From Haemaphysalis longicornis (lineage: Eukaryota; Arthropoda; Arachnida; Ixodida; Ixodidae), in NCBI GenBank assembly GCA_013339765.2, contig CM023457.1, forward strand, positions 79,666,192-79,730,191: a stretch of DNA of 64,000 bases, given 5' to 3'. A model generated the notes under the pieces. It searched no databases. It worked only from the letters and a program-made list of their open reading frames with translations, and had not been told where the DNA came from. This document shows, one piece after another, positions 21,997 through 32,499 of the stretch. The position numbers and the translations under genes were made by a program. The number at the start of each line of letters is the position of its first letter. Position 1 is the stretch's first letter.

Positions 21997-22203
21997 CGGG
22001 GCTATGTCCCTCCCTTGTCGTTGTTGCGCCGTCCACACTCCCACTGTGCATGCTCGGCTTGCTGAACGACCGGTGGTGTCTTACCCTTTAATGGCTCTTG
22101 GAGCGACAGTGTTACCGGTGTCTTCCTGGGCCGGCCCGAGATGAGCCGAGCATGCGCAGTGGGGGTGTGGACGGCGCCACAACAAGGGAGGGACATAGCC
22201 CCG
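21997..22203. repeat. Inverted repeat with about 60-nt arms
   Basis: The arm 21997-22059 is complementary to 22144-22203 with one 3-nt gap and a few mismatches. The shared core is GTGTGGACGGCGC. Partial direct copies of GTGTCTTCCTGGGCCGGC lie at 22119 and 22233. The origin is unknown. Confidence 0.75.
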
Positions 22204-22209
22204 ACCATG

Positions 22210-22705
22210 AGATGCTGGAGCTACAGTGTTGCCGGTGTCTTCCTGGGCCGGCGGATGGATGGACTACGGACGACGGACGACGGAGCCGAGAGCAAGAGAT
22301 GCTTTGCATCTAAAAGAAGAATTAACGACGACACAGCGCTGGGTCGTCGTTAAGTCTTATTTTGCCCCATCCTTTTTGCGCTGCCTGTTCGATATGGGCA
22401 CTATGAACCAATTAGCCCAACTTGCCACCCGTCTCCAGGAGCCACGCGAAACTGCTCAACCTCGGCCAGTGTACTCACGCTACAAAAACTGTATGACCGG
22501 GACTGGCTCGGTTGAAGCTGTCCGCCAGTCCATCTGTGCATCTTCCCCAAACACCACCTTGACGAGAAGGCCCTGCGCCACCTTCTAATCCCGATCGTGC
22601 CATTGGACGGACGCGCCGTACTTCGGCCTACACATGACGACGTTTGCCAATTGCTTCCTTTACCTAGCTACTGAGATAAGCAGTGTGGCTTCATGGTGGA
22701 CTCTA
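22210..22705. other. No gene recognised; fragments of family D
   Basis: A short palindrome (AACGACGAC ... GTCGTCGTT) lies at 22324-22352. GTCTCCAGGAG ... CTCGGCCAGTGT near 22432-22470 resembles 28.40 and 28.70 kb. A 120-codon frame at 22226-22588 has no domains. Confidence 0.4.
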
Positions 22706-22714
22706 CATTAGGCT

Positions 22715-23175
22715 TTTTTAGGGCGCAGCCCTTTGGCAGCCGTCTCTTGGCTGAGCCGCGTCGTCGTCGTAACAGAGTGAACGATGGCAAGACCGAATAG
22801 TGAACGAAAGCAAAGGAGGGGAGTATCGCGAAATTGTGAGGAGAAGGTGGTTCGCCGTGGTGGCGTGAGCGCTCTCCGAAAGCGTGCGGTGGGAGAGGGG
22901 GGCAGTATGCTGTGCCCGCACGCGAGAAGCTCGTCTGCGCGGCGCTGGCGAAAACGTGAGCAGGGCGTGCGCGTGACGATGGTGTGCGTTCCCTGCCTAA
23001 GACGTGGGTCGCGGTCCATTCCTGAGACGCACTTCGCGCCGCCGTCGCAGATGCTCATCATGGCTGCCGTCGAGAAAACCCACGAGTGAGTGCTGCCTCA
23101 GCGCACTGCTGCTGCGCCCAAATATCAAACTAGGGAGTATCGTAATCACCAGCCATTTTTTTTTTCCATTGGATG
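22715..23175 (-). repeat. Dispersed repeat R1, uninterrupted copy
   Basis: Reverse-orientation counterpart of 11340-11975, from GGGCGCAGCCCTTTGGC to CTGCTGCGCCCAAATATC. This copy lacks the LINE tail found in the other. Predicted peptides on the two copies differ in frame, so no protein is claimed. Confidence 0.75.
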
Positions 23176-23179
23176 TGTT

Positions 23180-24895
23180 GATCAGATGGCTCCTGCTACG
23201 AAACTGCAGTTCCTACCATGCTTTGGAGTGGAGTTCGGCCTGCTAACCAACGTCTGGCAGGCACAAGGTATAAGTTTCATTATATTATCATAATACGAAA
23301 TCGTGAAATGGTCAATTCAGCGAAAAAGCTGGCGTCGGCGTTGTCCGACCTTGTCTGTAGCGGCGTAACGGCACCTAAATCCCTTTTGGCGGCGGCGCGT
23401 CACGTGCTGTTGCTGTTGTTGTTGCTCCTTTACTGATGGCACATGCCCACAGGGGGGGGGGGGGGGGGATTGGCAAAAAAATGGGGTGGCTTTTTGGGTC
23501 TAACACGCCCACCTCACAGCACTATCAGGTCAGCCTGTAGAATTGAATTGAGGAAACGGTTACAGAATTATATAATAGAATGGGCTAATAAGCAGAGATT
23601 GATGTCATTTTCAGGACAATAGGCGAGAAACCAATTTTTGAACGGGTTAAGAGGACAGGCGTCTGGTCTCTAAAACATGCTCGTGAACGGCCGCAACCAC
23701 CCCGCGGTTACAAAATCCCAGGTATGTGGGCCTAGGGCGTCATGTGGCCGCATAGCGCACGCCTCGAGAACAAAACAAAAATCGAAAACAGAAACATTGC
23801 ATTTCTTCGCGAAACGGGAGTTATAACCTATACTTGTACTGTAGTCTTTATGCCATCGGTATACTATCGCAACAAACAAAAAGAAAACAGAAACAGAGTG
23901 CGCGTCTTCGTTGAGTCGACGCCTGGGCGAGAGCAGAACCAGCCGCTGTTCCTACGCGCTGTTCTGCTGCCGCTTTACCCGCGCCGAGCTATCTTCGCTC
24001 TTTGGCGTCGGCTGCTCCCGCACCCAGTGGCGCACCAATCACCAGCGAGCCAGGGTGCTTATGAGGGAAGCAGATCGCCCGGCGGAAATTAATGCTTCCG
24101 CATTCACAACTGATAAGTTTTTAGGTGCTCTAGGAGTTTTTTTTTTTTCTCCGACACTCGCCTTCAAGCTGGCTTAGTATTGCCGCCGGAGCTAATTTAT
24201 TTCTTCTCTTTTCTGCACTTTATGAGTGTTCCCAATTAAAAAGCTCGACCGCTAGTGAACTTACGTGAAGACAGATTAACGATTAGAACGACTTTAGTAG
24301 ATTTCTATACGCTGCGAACTTGACACTTTAGTAAGGTTTCCTACGATAAGCTATACGGCAATTAGGAAGTGTGCACAAAAGCTTGAAGGACACAACTGCA
24401 ATAAGGCAGACGACAGCGGGATGCTGCTTGGCGCAAACAACCTTGCTTGAGCAACACCCTGGAATCACTCTGCGTCTCTTGTGATGAAAACGCACGATGT
24501 AAAAAAAAAAAATCAAAAGAGAAAAAAAGGAATGTTCTTCGCTATTTAATTAAAATGTAGGGTAGAGTGCTGGGATCTCGCGTTTTTCAAATTGCGCGCC
24601 CATTCCTTGGCGTCCTGAAACAATGCTATATGAGACGTCTGTTGCCACAGAAACCATCATTGCGGTGCCTATACAGCGGCTATATTGCAACGCCACTTTC
24701 AAGCTGTTTCAAATTGAGTGACCCAGAAATTTATGTATAGATGGTCGTTCCACACTGTTGCTATAGCAACCGTGTGTCTTTAGCCGTGGGTACTGAGATT
24801 CGCTGCTGAATTGAAAACCGAATTTTCGCAGAGTTTGCTTGTGTGCTTGTCGGTACATCTCAACTGTGAAAACAACGCTGATCAGGTTTATAAAC
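23180..24895. other. No gene recognised
   Basis: A G run at 23452-23468 and several short frames (up to 116 codons at 23742-24092) without domains. No element termini were recognised until the pogo-like repeat at 24901. Confidence 0.4.
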
Positions 24896-24900
24896 ACATA

Positions 24901-25719
24901 TAAAGTGTAATCTCGTTGATACGATACGGCATAATACGTTTTTCGGCTTAATACGTTTTTCTTTTTATTCCCGGCCAACGTTTCTTAAAAATAATGCATC
25001 TTTGTGCGTTTAATACGATCCCAATTTTTGCTGAAAATTGGATAATACGATCACGAAAGTGGATATCGACCGACATTTCTAGAAATCTTACGCTTACTCT
25101 TCGCTATACTAGCTCAAACCGCTTTCAAACAAGGCACGATCTGCACGTTGCGAAGCCGCTGAGGCCGCTGCAGTGCCAGTTTTGCGGCGAAAACATCGCT
25201 ACCAGGCGTGGCCGCTCCGTCCAATGATGATTATACTCCAGGCGATACACTGCTCCATCTTGCGAAAAGTATCATAATCGCACCGTAAGACGTCCTCCTT
25301 ACATGCTTCGAGGAAGTTTGAGCGGCAACTAGGAGTCAACGTCCAATGGTTAGTTCTACGCGAAAAAGTTGACAAATCCGCGCTCTTCTTGCACACTGAA
25401 GACTTCCAAGCTTCCGGCGGCTGGATTTACCGATTTAAGGCACGACACGAATTTTCATACAAAACAGCGCCCGGCGAAGCGAAAAATACCGCTAGCTTCT
25501 TTTTTACGTTGCAGAAGAACGTAGTCCTGGACATTGAAAAGAAGAAAGTTCCGCACAAAGTGACCAGCAACTTCAACGCTGCTCAATAAAAGTGAGTTGC
25601 TGACGAAGTATGCATATTTTCTTCCTGTTTTTAACCTTCTTGGATAATAGGATTTTCGCATAATAGATTTTATTTTATTTTCGGTTCCCGTGAAAACGTA
25701 TCAACGAGATTTCACTGTA
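24901..25719 (+). mobile_element. pogo/Tigger-like element, internally deleted
   Basis: The left terminus AGTGTAATCTCGTTGATACG (24904) is mirrored by the right terminus, whose complement reads CAGTGAAATCTCGTTGATAC (ending about 25719). This CAGTG-A-CTCGTT type is characteristic of pogo/Tigger elements, and a TA target is plausible. Only a fragment of transposase remains inside. At 0.82 kb it is well below the usual autonomous length. Confidence 0.8.
25320..25589 (+). pseudogene. Transposase remnant with a CENP-B-type DNA-binding motif
   Basis: In frame with 25389 the plus strand reads EERQLGVNVQWLVLREKVDK, then HTEDFQASGGWIYRFKARHE and FSYKTAPGEAKN. The spacing ...LREKA...DF.AS.GW..RFK.RH... 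is that of the CENP-B-type helix-turn-helix of pogo/Tigger transposases. The catalytic DDE part is absent and the frame stops at 25589. It is a relic that probably makes no protein. Confidence 0.75.
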
Positions 25720-25839
25720 AATGTAGGAAGAGATAAGCAGTACACGCACGCGCAACCAGGCAATACACGCGGAAACGCCGAACCGCGGTGCGGTTGTATC
25801 GACTGCTTTTAAGTGCGAATGCCTTTATAAGCGACCCTG

Positions 25840-26302
25840 AATTCCGTTGACCGCCGTCCGCCTAGCAACAGCTGCGGGTGCGCGCGCTCTCTTCTTCCTT
25901 GGCAACGGGGGGAGATGGCCATACCCACGTGGAGATTGGCCAGGAATCTCTCGTCTTTCTTGGCAACGGGGGAGATGGCGCGCGCTGCCTGGCCGCTGAC
26001 ATGGCACATACCCACGTGGGGGATTGGCAAGGAATCGGGCGTGAGAAGGGCTAATGCACCCGCTTTAAAGGAGTACTGACACGAAATTTCAAAGCTGAGA
26101 TCCGCTCTAGCAATCATTTACAACGACACGACAACACAAATAGGTGTCTAGCATGGCACATACCCACGTGGGGATTGGCCAGGAATCGGGCGTGAGAAGG
26201 GCTAATGCACCCGACTAAAGGAGTACTGACACGAAATTTCAAAGCTGAGATCCGCTCTAGCACTCAAGTACAACGACAACACAAATAGTTGTCTGTGATA
26301 AA
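25840..26302 (+). repeat. Tandem duplication with CACGTG palindromes
   Basis: Units 26001-26152 and 26153-26302 are about 95% alike. Each starts ATGGCACATACCCACGTGGG and includes TAAAGGAGTACTGACACGAA, which links it to the TTAAAGG family. A third, diverged half-unit with CCCACGTGG lies at about 25915-25960. Confidence 0.8.
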
Positions 26303-26594
26303 TGCATCTTTCTTTCTTTGTAGTTGTGTGGTGTGATCTCTCTTTCGCGAACATTACCGAACCGCGCAAATTCAACTCCTGCATTCGCACTTTCACATTC
26401 TTCCCCTCGGGGAAATGCGGGGAAATTTTTCTCCAGAATTCTCGTGTCTGTAAACCTAATCAACGCAGTGTTTTCAAATCCCAAATTTTGGCACATATTG
26501 GTTCCGACGTAGAGCTGCCACTCTAAAAAGAAAAAAAAAGTTTAAACTTTCGCTCCAAACAAATTTCCGGAGAAATGAACAGATTTTCCCCGTC

Positions 26595-26700
26595 CCCTCG
26601 AGAGAGAAAGTGTTTATTAAAATGAAAATATTTACAAGGCGAAGTTTTGCCTCTCGACAGAGGGCACAGGTCTCCCCGGTGGAAAAAGTGGATAAAAAAA
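26595..26700 (-). repeat. Retroelement 3' end
   Basis: On the minus strand a CACCGGGGAGACCTGTGCCC block leads to TTTTAATAAACACTTTCTCT and a CT tail. The layout (AATAAA then CT-rich end) matches the LINE ends at 8.0 and 49.45 kb. No coding part is present. Confidence 0.45.
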
Positions 26701-26701
26701 A

Positions 26702-27430
26702 AAAACCGAGAGCTTACTGCGGGCTCGTCTGATGTAATGTCTCTATTTGTTGCCGGGAAGGACCGCATGTTATCGCATACGATGAAGCGCAACAAACACG
26801 GAAAGCGCTTTTGCTGGCATCGAAAACGGAACTTTTTTTTAATCTAGTGATGGCGAGCGATAGCACTAATGAAGCAGATATCCGCGGGGAAAGAGCGCAG
26901 TAACAATTTGGCGCAGTGCAGTGCCCGCAGACATTGACCTAGTCCTCGTTCTTCGAACAGGTTTGGGAGGCTGCCTTATTCATTTCTGTTGCAAATACGC
27001 GCACGCGTTGTGCATATCTCGAAGGGCAATCCCAGCCTGAGCGATTCTCGATTGAGATATTTCGCTCGCTCTGTTTGCATTTCTTTCTCCCAAGGCGCGC
27101 GTTGCCAACGGGCTACAACGGCCAACAGAACGTTTCTTGGGGTGGACTCAGAGGTCGTCTCTATACGATTGAAGACCTGCTATACTTTTCTTGTAACCCA
27201 AATGCATTAGAAAACACAAACGCGTGCAGCACTATGTTTTGCTTTCTCAGCTTCTCGTCTACGTTTTTTGTGCGCTGCTCTCTTGAAACATCAAATGTGC
27301 GCCAACTCGCCCGAGTAATTTGCCATTTTGGTGCAATACCTCATTTGACTAAAATGGTGGGAATCCCCCCCGTCTTTTGAAATAAACTGCGCATAACCAG
27401 AATTTACGCTCTAAAGTTCAGATTTCGTAA
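26702..27430. other. No gene recognised
   Basis: Overlapping plus-strand frames at 26989-27380 lack recognisable domains. No repeat ends are visible until repeat T at 27432. Confidence 0.4.
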
Positions 27431-27431
27431 C

Positions 27432-28172
27432 AAAAAAATTGGCCGCGTACAGTATCTGCTCCTTTCATTGCAAATGTCGTCAAAAGACGATAGTCTTTGC
27501 AGACTTTTGCCGAAGAAATGTCCCCCTTTGCTTTCCAGATCCTCTCTCATGCTGTTCCTGTTCCGTCGCGCTCATCCCAAGGTAAACACACTAAAGGTTT
27601 GCTCAAGGCGATTTGAATTTACCGCGTTCCACAGCTACAGGCCGGGTTCCTCGATGCCAGCGCTGCAGTACGGCGGAGACGCGCGTGAATCGAGGCGGCC
27701 GACTTCAAGGTTTACAGAACCGCGTGGCCGTGCTCCACGTGCGTTCCAAGCAGAACGTGAAACCTAGCTAGTGGACCTTTCTTTGCTGTTGCCGCGTGAT
27801 TTCTCATACGCCGCCCGGAGGTAGCGCGGGCAACAGCAGGCGGTACGCGTTGTCCTGAATTAGATGTATAATATCATTTGCTATCGAAAAACCATGCATC
27901 CATTAATTTTTAAATAAAGGAACACTATAAATATCCCTTGTGTACCAATTTTCCGCCTTGTATTTGCGTAATGTCTTGTTCTTGTTCAACAACGTTGACA
28001 AGTATGAACATATAAACCGGGCTGACGGTTACATTTGGTTGTTAGTATATAAGACTATTGCGGAGTAAGCATTTTACTTTGGCCGGGTGGCTGAATCAAG
28101 TTTCAGACAGACAGACGGACAGACCAAAATTTCTGGGTTTAAGTAGCCCAAGAAAAAAACCATCGTCTTTAA
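27432..28172 (+). repeat. Dispersed repeat T, copy A
   Basis: One of three copies (others at 52521-53342 and 58918-59616, both minus). From left to right: TTGGCCGCGTACAGTATCTG, a segment open for about 75 codons in all copies, then TTGTATTTGCG, AGCCACCCGGCC in complement, a short (CAGA)n, CCAAAATTTCTGGGTTTAAG, and a small AAGACGAT palindrome at the end. The copies have diverged by roughly 15 to 25%. No terminal inverted or long terminal repeat was found. A solo LTR or a non-autonomous DNA element are both possible. Confidence 0.8.
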
Positions 28173-28765
28173 AATTAGCAGTGGCTTAGCTCGGCTATGC
28201 CAGGATATACGTAGCGTGAGCTAAGGTTCAGCTGGTTATTCTTAAGTTTCCTGGTTGTCTAGGATTAGCTGATTATCATGCATGCTTGCTGCTGCTAAAA
28301 CCATTTCCAATCCAATCCAATCCAATTCAATCCAATTCAATCTAATCCAGTCCAGTCCAGTCCGGTCCAGTCACTGCTCCTCGCGCATGCGCATCACGGC
28401 TCTCCAGGAGACACACGAAACGGCTATCAAGCGGCTCCGGTGCAGCGTCAGACTTGGCTACTGCGCAACGGAGGCGCACAGCTGGGCACGCGCCGGCGCC
28501 AGTGCATCTGGTACAGCTAGGATGTCACTCCTCTGGAATGCGCAGACCGACAAGTGTGCAGACCCAATTCTCTACACACCCGTACTCCAATTGGATTTTA
28601 TTTCTAATCCAACCCAATACAATTTTAATTTAATCCAATACCATCCAAATCTGATCCAATCCAATCCTCCTCGCGCTTATGCAGCACGGCTCTTCAAGGT
28701 CCTCGCGAAACTGCTCAGCGTCGGCCAGTGTAGCTTACGCTACAAAACACCGCGGATTGTGCTGT
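28173..28765 (+). repeat. Composite repeat D, copy 2, with TCCAA arrays
   Basis: It starts with the same 125-bp head as 12271 and then carries degenerate TCCAA/TTCAA arrays at about 28301-28372 and 28590-28668. Between them lies CTGCTCCTCGCGCATGCGCA, and CACTCCTCTGGAATGCGCAG is shared with 58.55 kb. A 189-codon plus frame across it is rich in SNPIQ-type residues from the array and is not a gene. Confidence 0.75.
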
Positions 28766-28769
28766 ACAC

Positions 28770-30220
28770 TCAAACAGCGAGGGCGAACCGTTGCATGCAT
28801 TTACCCGCATATATGTATATCGGAGAAAAGCGTACAGTTGTAGCTCATTAATCTCGTCCCCGAAGTTGTCTTTGATGTCGACTTACCGAACTTTGCTTCT
28901 GTCGTTGCTTGGATCGACGACCCATCGCGTCACTCAGTCGTTGTCCCTCGTCGTCAGCACTTAGTCGTCGTGAAGCAGCCTTATGGAGTGACGACGACCA
29001 CTGTCGTGGGACAGTCCTTGTTCTTTGCAGTTGAGTCAACGAAGGCGCAGTTTCTTGCCTTTTGATGCGCCGAGGCCAACCACTCTCCCTTTAAGTTTTG
29101 CTTGATGATAGTTTTCCACCCTGTCGGTGCCACTGGGGCGACGCTGGGGATCTAGTCACTTTGGTGAGAAGCGCTTATTCTAAACCACGCAGAAAATAGG
29201 AATAGCGTTCACCGGCTTGGTAGGCCTTCAAGAGCACTTCTGCGCACTTATGCACAAAGCCGTAAGTTCCGTATAACTCGCGTATTCGCAGTCAGACGAC
29301 CGCACACCTAAGGTGAAGACAATCGAATAGTCCAGGGGGACGTTGCCTATACAAGATACACTTCGTTACTGTATGCCGTAGCGTCTTGTGCAGGACTGAG
29401 TAAAAGTTCCAAGCGTGGTTTGCAGCCCTCTAAAACCGGCGCATGCAACCTTGCTTTCTCCGCCAACACACCTGCATGTCAATATAGAAGAAAATGGCCT
29501 TGCGCCCCTAAGTCTCTAAGTGGATGCACAGCTTTTGCGAGCACGTACGTCGATCTGTTAAGCAAACCCAGCGCCGATTTGCGGCATTTGCATAATCGGA
29601 GACCTGCCGCGGAAGAGTGAAACTCGTTCAAGGTCGACAGAAAACGCAGGGGCATGCCCTATTTGGCAAGCTCCTCTTCAACTTTTTCTTGGCACCTTAA
29701 CTACACTGCAGCCTTTTTCGGCCGGGGAGAGAAAACAGCGAAATAGGGCAGGGTAGAATTACTTTCTTTCGACTTGGAAGGGTAACAAAATACACAGTGC
29801 AGCGGTGATCGCCGTCTGTGTTATTTTCGTTTCCCGCGTTTTTTGTCGGAGTGCACGTGACTTGGCAGTATACGGATGCCGGCAAAAGTAAATGGAACGT
29901 GGGATCAGAGCGTTTAGCGAAATTGTTTGTTCTGTGAGCCCCGCAGACCTTGCAAGTGACACCGAGGCATGCAACAGCTGTCAAAAAGCCGTTTTGGGCG
30001 AGAATTCGCGCATGCTAAAGAACACCTGTTTCAATAGCTTTCGGAGGCACCCGTATGTATGGAAGTTACGGTGGAGAAAGGTTCCCTCGGGAAAGCAGTT
30101 ATACAATCTGCCTGGGCCTAAATATACTGAAAAAGGGATGTTAAACCATGCCGACAATCTTCGCCCGCATATCGCTACACAAGCAAGAGCGGAAGCTTTG
30201 GCGAGTTGGTAAGCTAGCCT
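28770..30220. other. No gene recognised
   Basis: GTCGTC-rich sequence at 28900-29000 and scattered frames up to 106 codons (29892-30212) lack domains. No RNA gene or element terminus was seen. Confidence 0.4.
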
Positions 30221-30385
30221 GGTACAGTAAAACCTCGTTTATTTGGATCTTAAGGGATCGAAAATAATGTCCTAATTATCCAATAATAACAAAAACGCAC
30301 GTTTCCAATTCGTTTATTCCGTGCCTTTACTTTCAGAAGTCCATGGTGCTTTTTTTTTTTTTTCCGGACAGCTTAGCGGGAAGGA

Positions 30386-30590
30386 CTAGATTGCGGGAGT
30401 GCGACAATATTTTAGCGCAAGCGTATTGCCTGGAAAATCGTAGCAAAAGTACTCTAGCACGACGAGAGCGTCTGCAGCTTCTTCTGCGGCACGACCCACC
30501 GGACGTAGCACATCGCACGGGTCTGATTCGTCGGACGCCTCATCCACCACACCGAACGTAGCGTTGATGATCTCGTCATTGGCCAACTGA
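30386..30590 (-). pseudogene. Tigger transposase C-terminal fragment
   Basis: The minus-strand reading MANDEIINATFGV, then acidic DEASDESDP, then AAEEAADALVVLEYF resembles the acidic tail of Tigger/JERKY-type transposases, where a D/E-rich stretch precedes an AAEAL.AL..L-type helix. No catalytic region is intact. The assignment leans on the flanking Tigger-type termini. Confidence 0.55.
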
Positions 30591-30810
30591 CCGGCGACGA
30601 CAACGCCGTCATCTTTTGCAGCGTATCAGAAAGCTGCACTTCGGTGGGAAGCAGGCCAACGAAGGCCGTATCGTCCTCATCCTCTTCCGGCGCTGCGGGC
30701 TCCGGGCTGCGTTCTGGGCTTTCAGCAGCGTCGGGGCGCCGAAGCGATTGTGGCGCAAGCAGTTCGTCGCAACTTGTGCCGGCGTATTTGACCACACGTG
30801 TACCAAAATA

Positions 30811-31500
30811 TGTCATCACCATCATCATCCCCAGCCTATCTACGCCCACTGCAGGGCAAAGGCCTCTCCCATTAATCTCCAATTACCCCGTTCCTGTGCT
30901 AACTGCGCCCAATTTAAACCGCAAACTTCTTGATCTCATCTGCCCATCTAACTTTCTGCCGCCCCCTGCACGCTTGCCTTCTCTAGGGATCCACTCTGTT
31001 ATCCTTAATGACCAACGGTTATCTTGCCTTCGCATTACATGCCCTGCCCACGTCCATTTCTTCTTCTTAATTTCTACTAATATGTCCTTAACACGTGTTT
31101 GTTCCCTGACCCACTCCGCTCTCTTCTTGTCGCTTAATGTTACACCTATCACCTTCCGTTCCATTGCTCGCTGAGTCGTCCTCAATTTAAGTTTAACCCT
31201 CTTAGTGAGCCTCCAAGTTTCTGCCCCAGCTGTCATACACTTTATTCTTTAGGGACAATGGTAGGCTGTCATTAATTATCTGAGAATGCCCGCCGAATGC
31301 ACTCCACCCCATTCTTATCCTTCTAATTATCTCTGCATCATGTTTGGGATCCGGGGTCACAACTTGGCCTAGTGGATATATTCGCTCGCCACTTCCACTG
31401 CCTCGTCATCTATATCTCAAACCGCTGTGCTGTGCCGAGGTTATTGATCATTAATTTAGTTTTCTGCATATTAAATTTCTGCCAAAATATCTGTGGCACT
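30811..31500 (-). pseudogene. RTE-like LINE, reverse transcriptase 3' part
   Basis: On the minus strand: FNMQKTKLMINN (about 31480, the KTK motif after the catalytic palm), IRRIRMGWSAFGGHS (about 31320), GAETWRLTK (31225), TTQRAMERKVIGVTLSDKKR (31180), KWTWAGHVMRR (31060) and TEWIPREGKR (31010). The 3' end carries CCCTGCAGTGGGCGTAGATA followed by an ATG-repeat tail near 30812-30830, a layout common for RTE-type LINEs in arthropods. There are at least two frame changes. It is 5'-truncated and sits inside the Tigger-like element. Confidence 0.8.
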
Positions 31501-31742
31501 CATAAAACTCGTTTCAGTTGCGCCGTCCTTGACTTGCCTCCAGTCCGAATTAACCGCTGCGCGTGCAATCTTGCGTCGAATTAGCGAATGCTTGTTGCCA
31601 TAGGGCTACGCACATTTTTGAAGGGAAGGTGTGGGAATGGTGAATTATCCGAATTTCCGAATTAACGGGGTACGAATTAACGAGATTCTACTGCGGTGGA
31701 AAGCGCGAACAAATGACGGGGACAAGACAAGAAAGCTAAGAC

Positions 31743-32004
31743 GATCACCCATACGCGTCGCGATTGCTCAGTGGCTAAGGCGTTGTGCTGCTGACCTTAA
31801 GGGCGCGGGTTCGGTTCGCGGCCGCGGCGGCCGTTTTTCTGATGGAGGAGAAAAGCAAAAACTCTTGCGTGTACGAGATTCGGCGCACGTTTAAAGATCC
31901 CCGGTGGTCAAAATTAATCCGCAGCCCTCCACTATGGCGCGCATCATCGTTTGAGAAGCGTCGGCGCGTTAAACCGCATAATCAGTCAAAATAAATCAAT
32001 CAAT
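31743..32004 (+). mobile_element. Ruka-like SINE, full-length copy
   Basis: The most complete copy in the window. The tRNA-like head has an A box in GCTCAGTGGCTAAGGCGTTG (31769) and a B box GGTTCGGTTC (31808). The body CTGATGGAGGAGAAAAGC and CAAAATTAATCCGCAGCCC follows, then GCGTCGGCGCGTTAAACCGC and a short AATC tail ending near 32004. A possible 8-bp target duplication with one mismatch is GCTAAGAC (31735) and GCTAACAC (32005). A Pol III transcript is plausible. It encodes no protein. Confidence 0.9.
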
Positions 32005-32112
32005 GCTAACACTTCGTTTTCTTCTCTTACCGTCGTTTGTTCGTGTTTCCCTCCACAAGGTTCAGGGGATTTCGCTCCGACGAGAGAGAAATGGAGTTAG
32101 AGAGACGCGGGT

Positions 32113-32226
32113 ACAGTAAAAGCTCGNNNNNNNNNNNNNNNNNNNNNNNNNNNNNNNNNNNNNNNNNNNNNNNNNNNNNNNNNNNNNNNNNNNNNNNNNN
32201 NNNNNNNNNNNNNNNNNNNNNNNNNN
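32113..32226. other. Transposon terminus running into a 100-base assembly gap
   Basis: 32112-32126 reads TACAGTAAAAGCTCG, a pogo/Tigger-type terminus like the one at 30223. It is cut by 100 N at 32127-32226. A round gap of 100 usually marks unknown length, so the missing DNA may be a whole element. Confidence 0.8.
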
Positions 32227-32491
32227 GGGCATATAGCTCGCTATGCAAACTGTAAGCCCTGCCTAACATGCGTTTGCTTTTGCCGGCCTCCGCCAATCGC
32301 AGAGCATTCTCGAGTGACATCATAGGTTCTGTTGCGGAAAATGAGCTGGTGGGTCGCATGGTCATTTCCTTTTTTCCTAATTATGTAGCTTATTTGAGCG
32401 AAGTTTGCGTTATAAGTGGTGTCGTTATGGTTCTAACGAGGCAATCTTTCGAATGAACCAAACTTGTGTTTTCTCTTCATGGCTCCTTTAA
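32227..32491 (-). repeat. TTAAAGG-family repeat
   Basis: From 32491 on the minus strand it reads TTAAAGGAGCCATGAAGAGA, matching 63525 at 17 of the first 18 positions. Further in are TTTTCCGC and TGATGTCA, diverged versions of the two motifs in the other copies. The 3' part may be lost in the gap. Confidence 0.65.
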
Positions 32492-32499
32492 GTAGAGGG

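Larger units (their letters stand above)
30225..31693 (-). mobile_element. Tigger-like element containing an RTE LINE piece
   Basis: The left terminus CAGTAAAACCTCGTTTATTT (30225) and the complement of the right end, CAGTAGAATCTCGTTAATTC (ending 31693), are imperfect Tigger-type inverted repeats. A transposase C-terminus lies at 30590-30386 on the minus strand. About 690 bp of an RTE-like LINE interrupts it (30811-31500). The copy is defective. Confidence 0.75.

Noticed and set aside
28301..28372. TCCAA array as telomeric or CRISPR-like repeat
   Set aside because: The unit is not TTAGG, there are no spacers of constant length, and arrays are degenerate and tied to a dispersed repeat.
28282..28851. 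189-codon plus frame
   Set aside because: Its first half translates the degenerate TCCAA array and the rest lies in dispersed repeat D.
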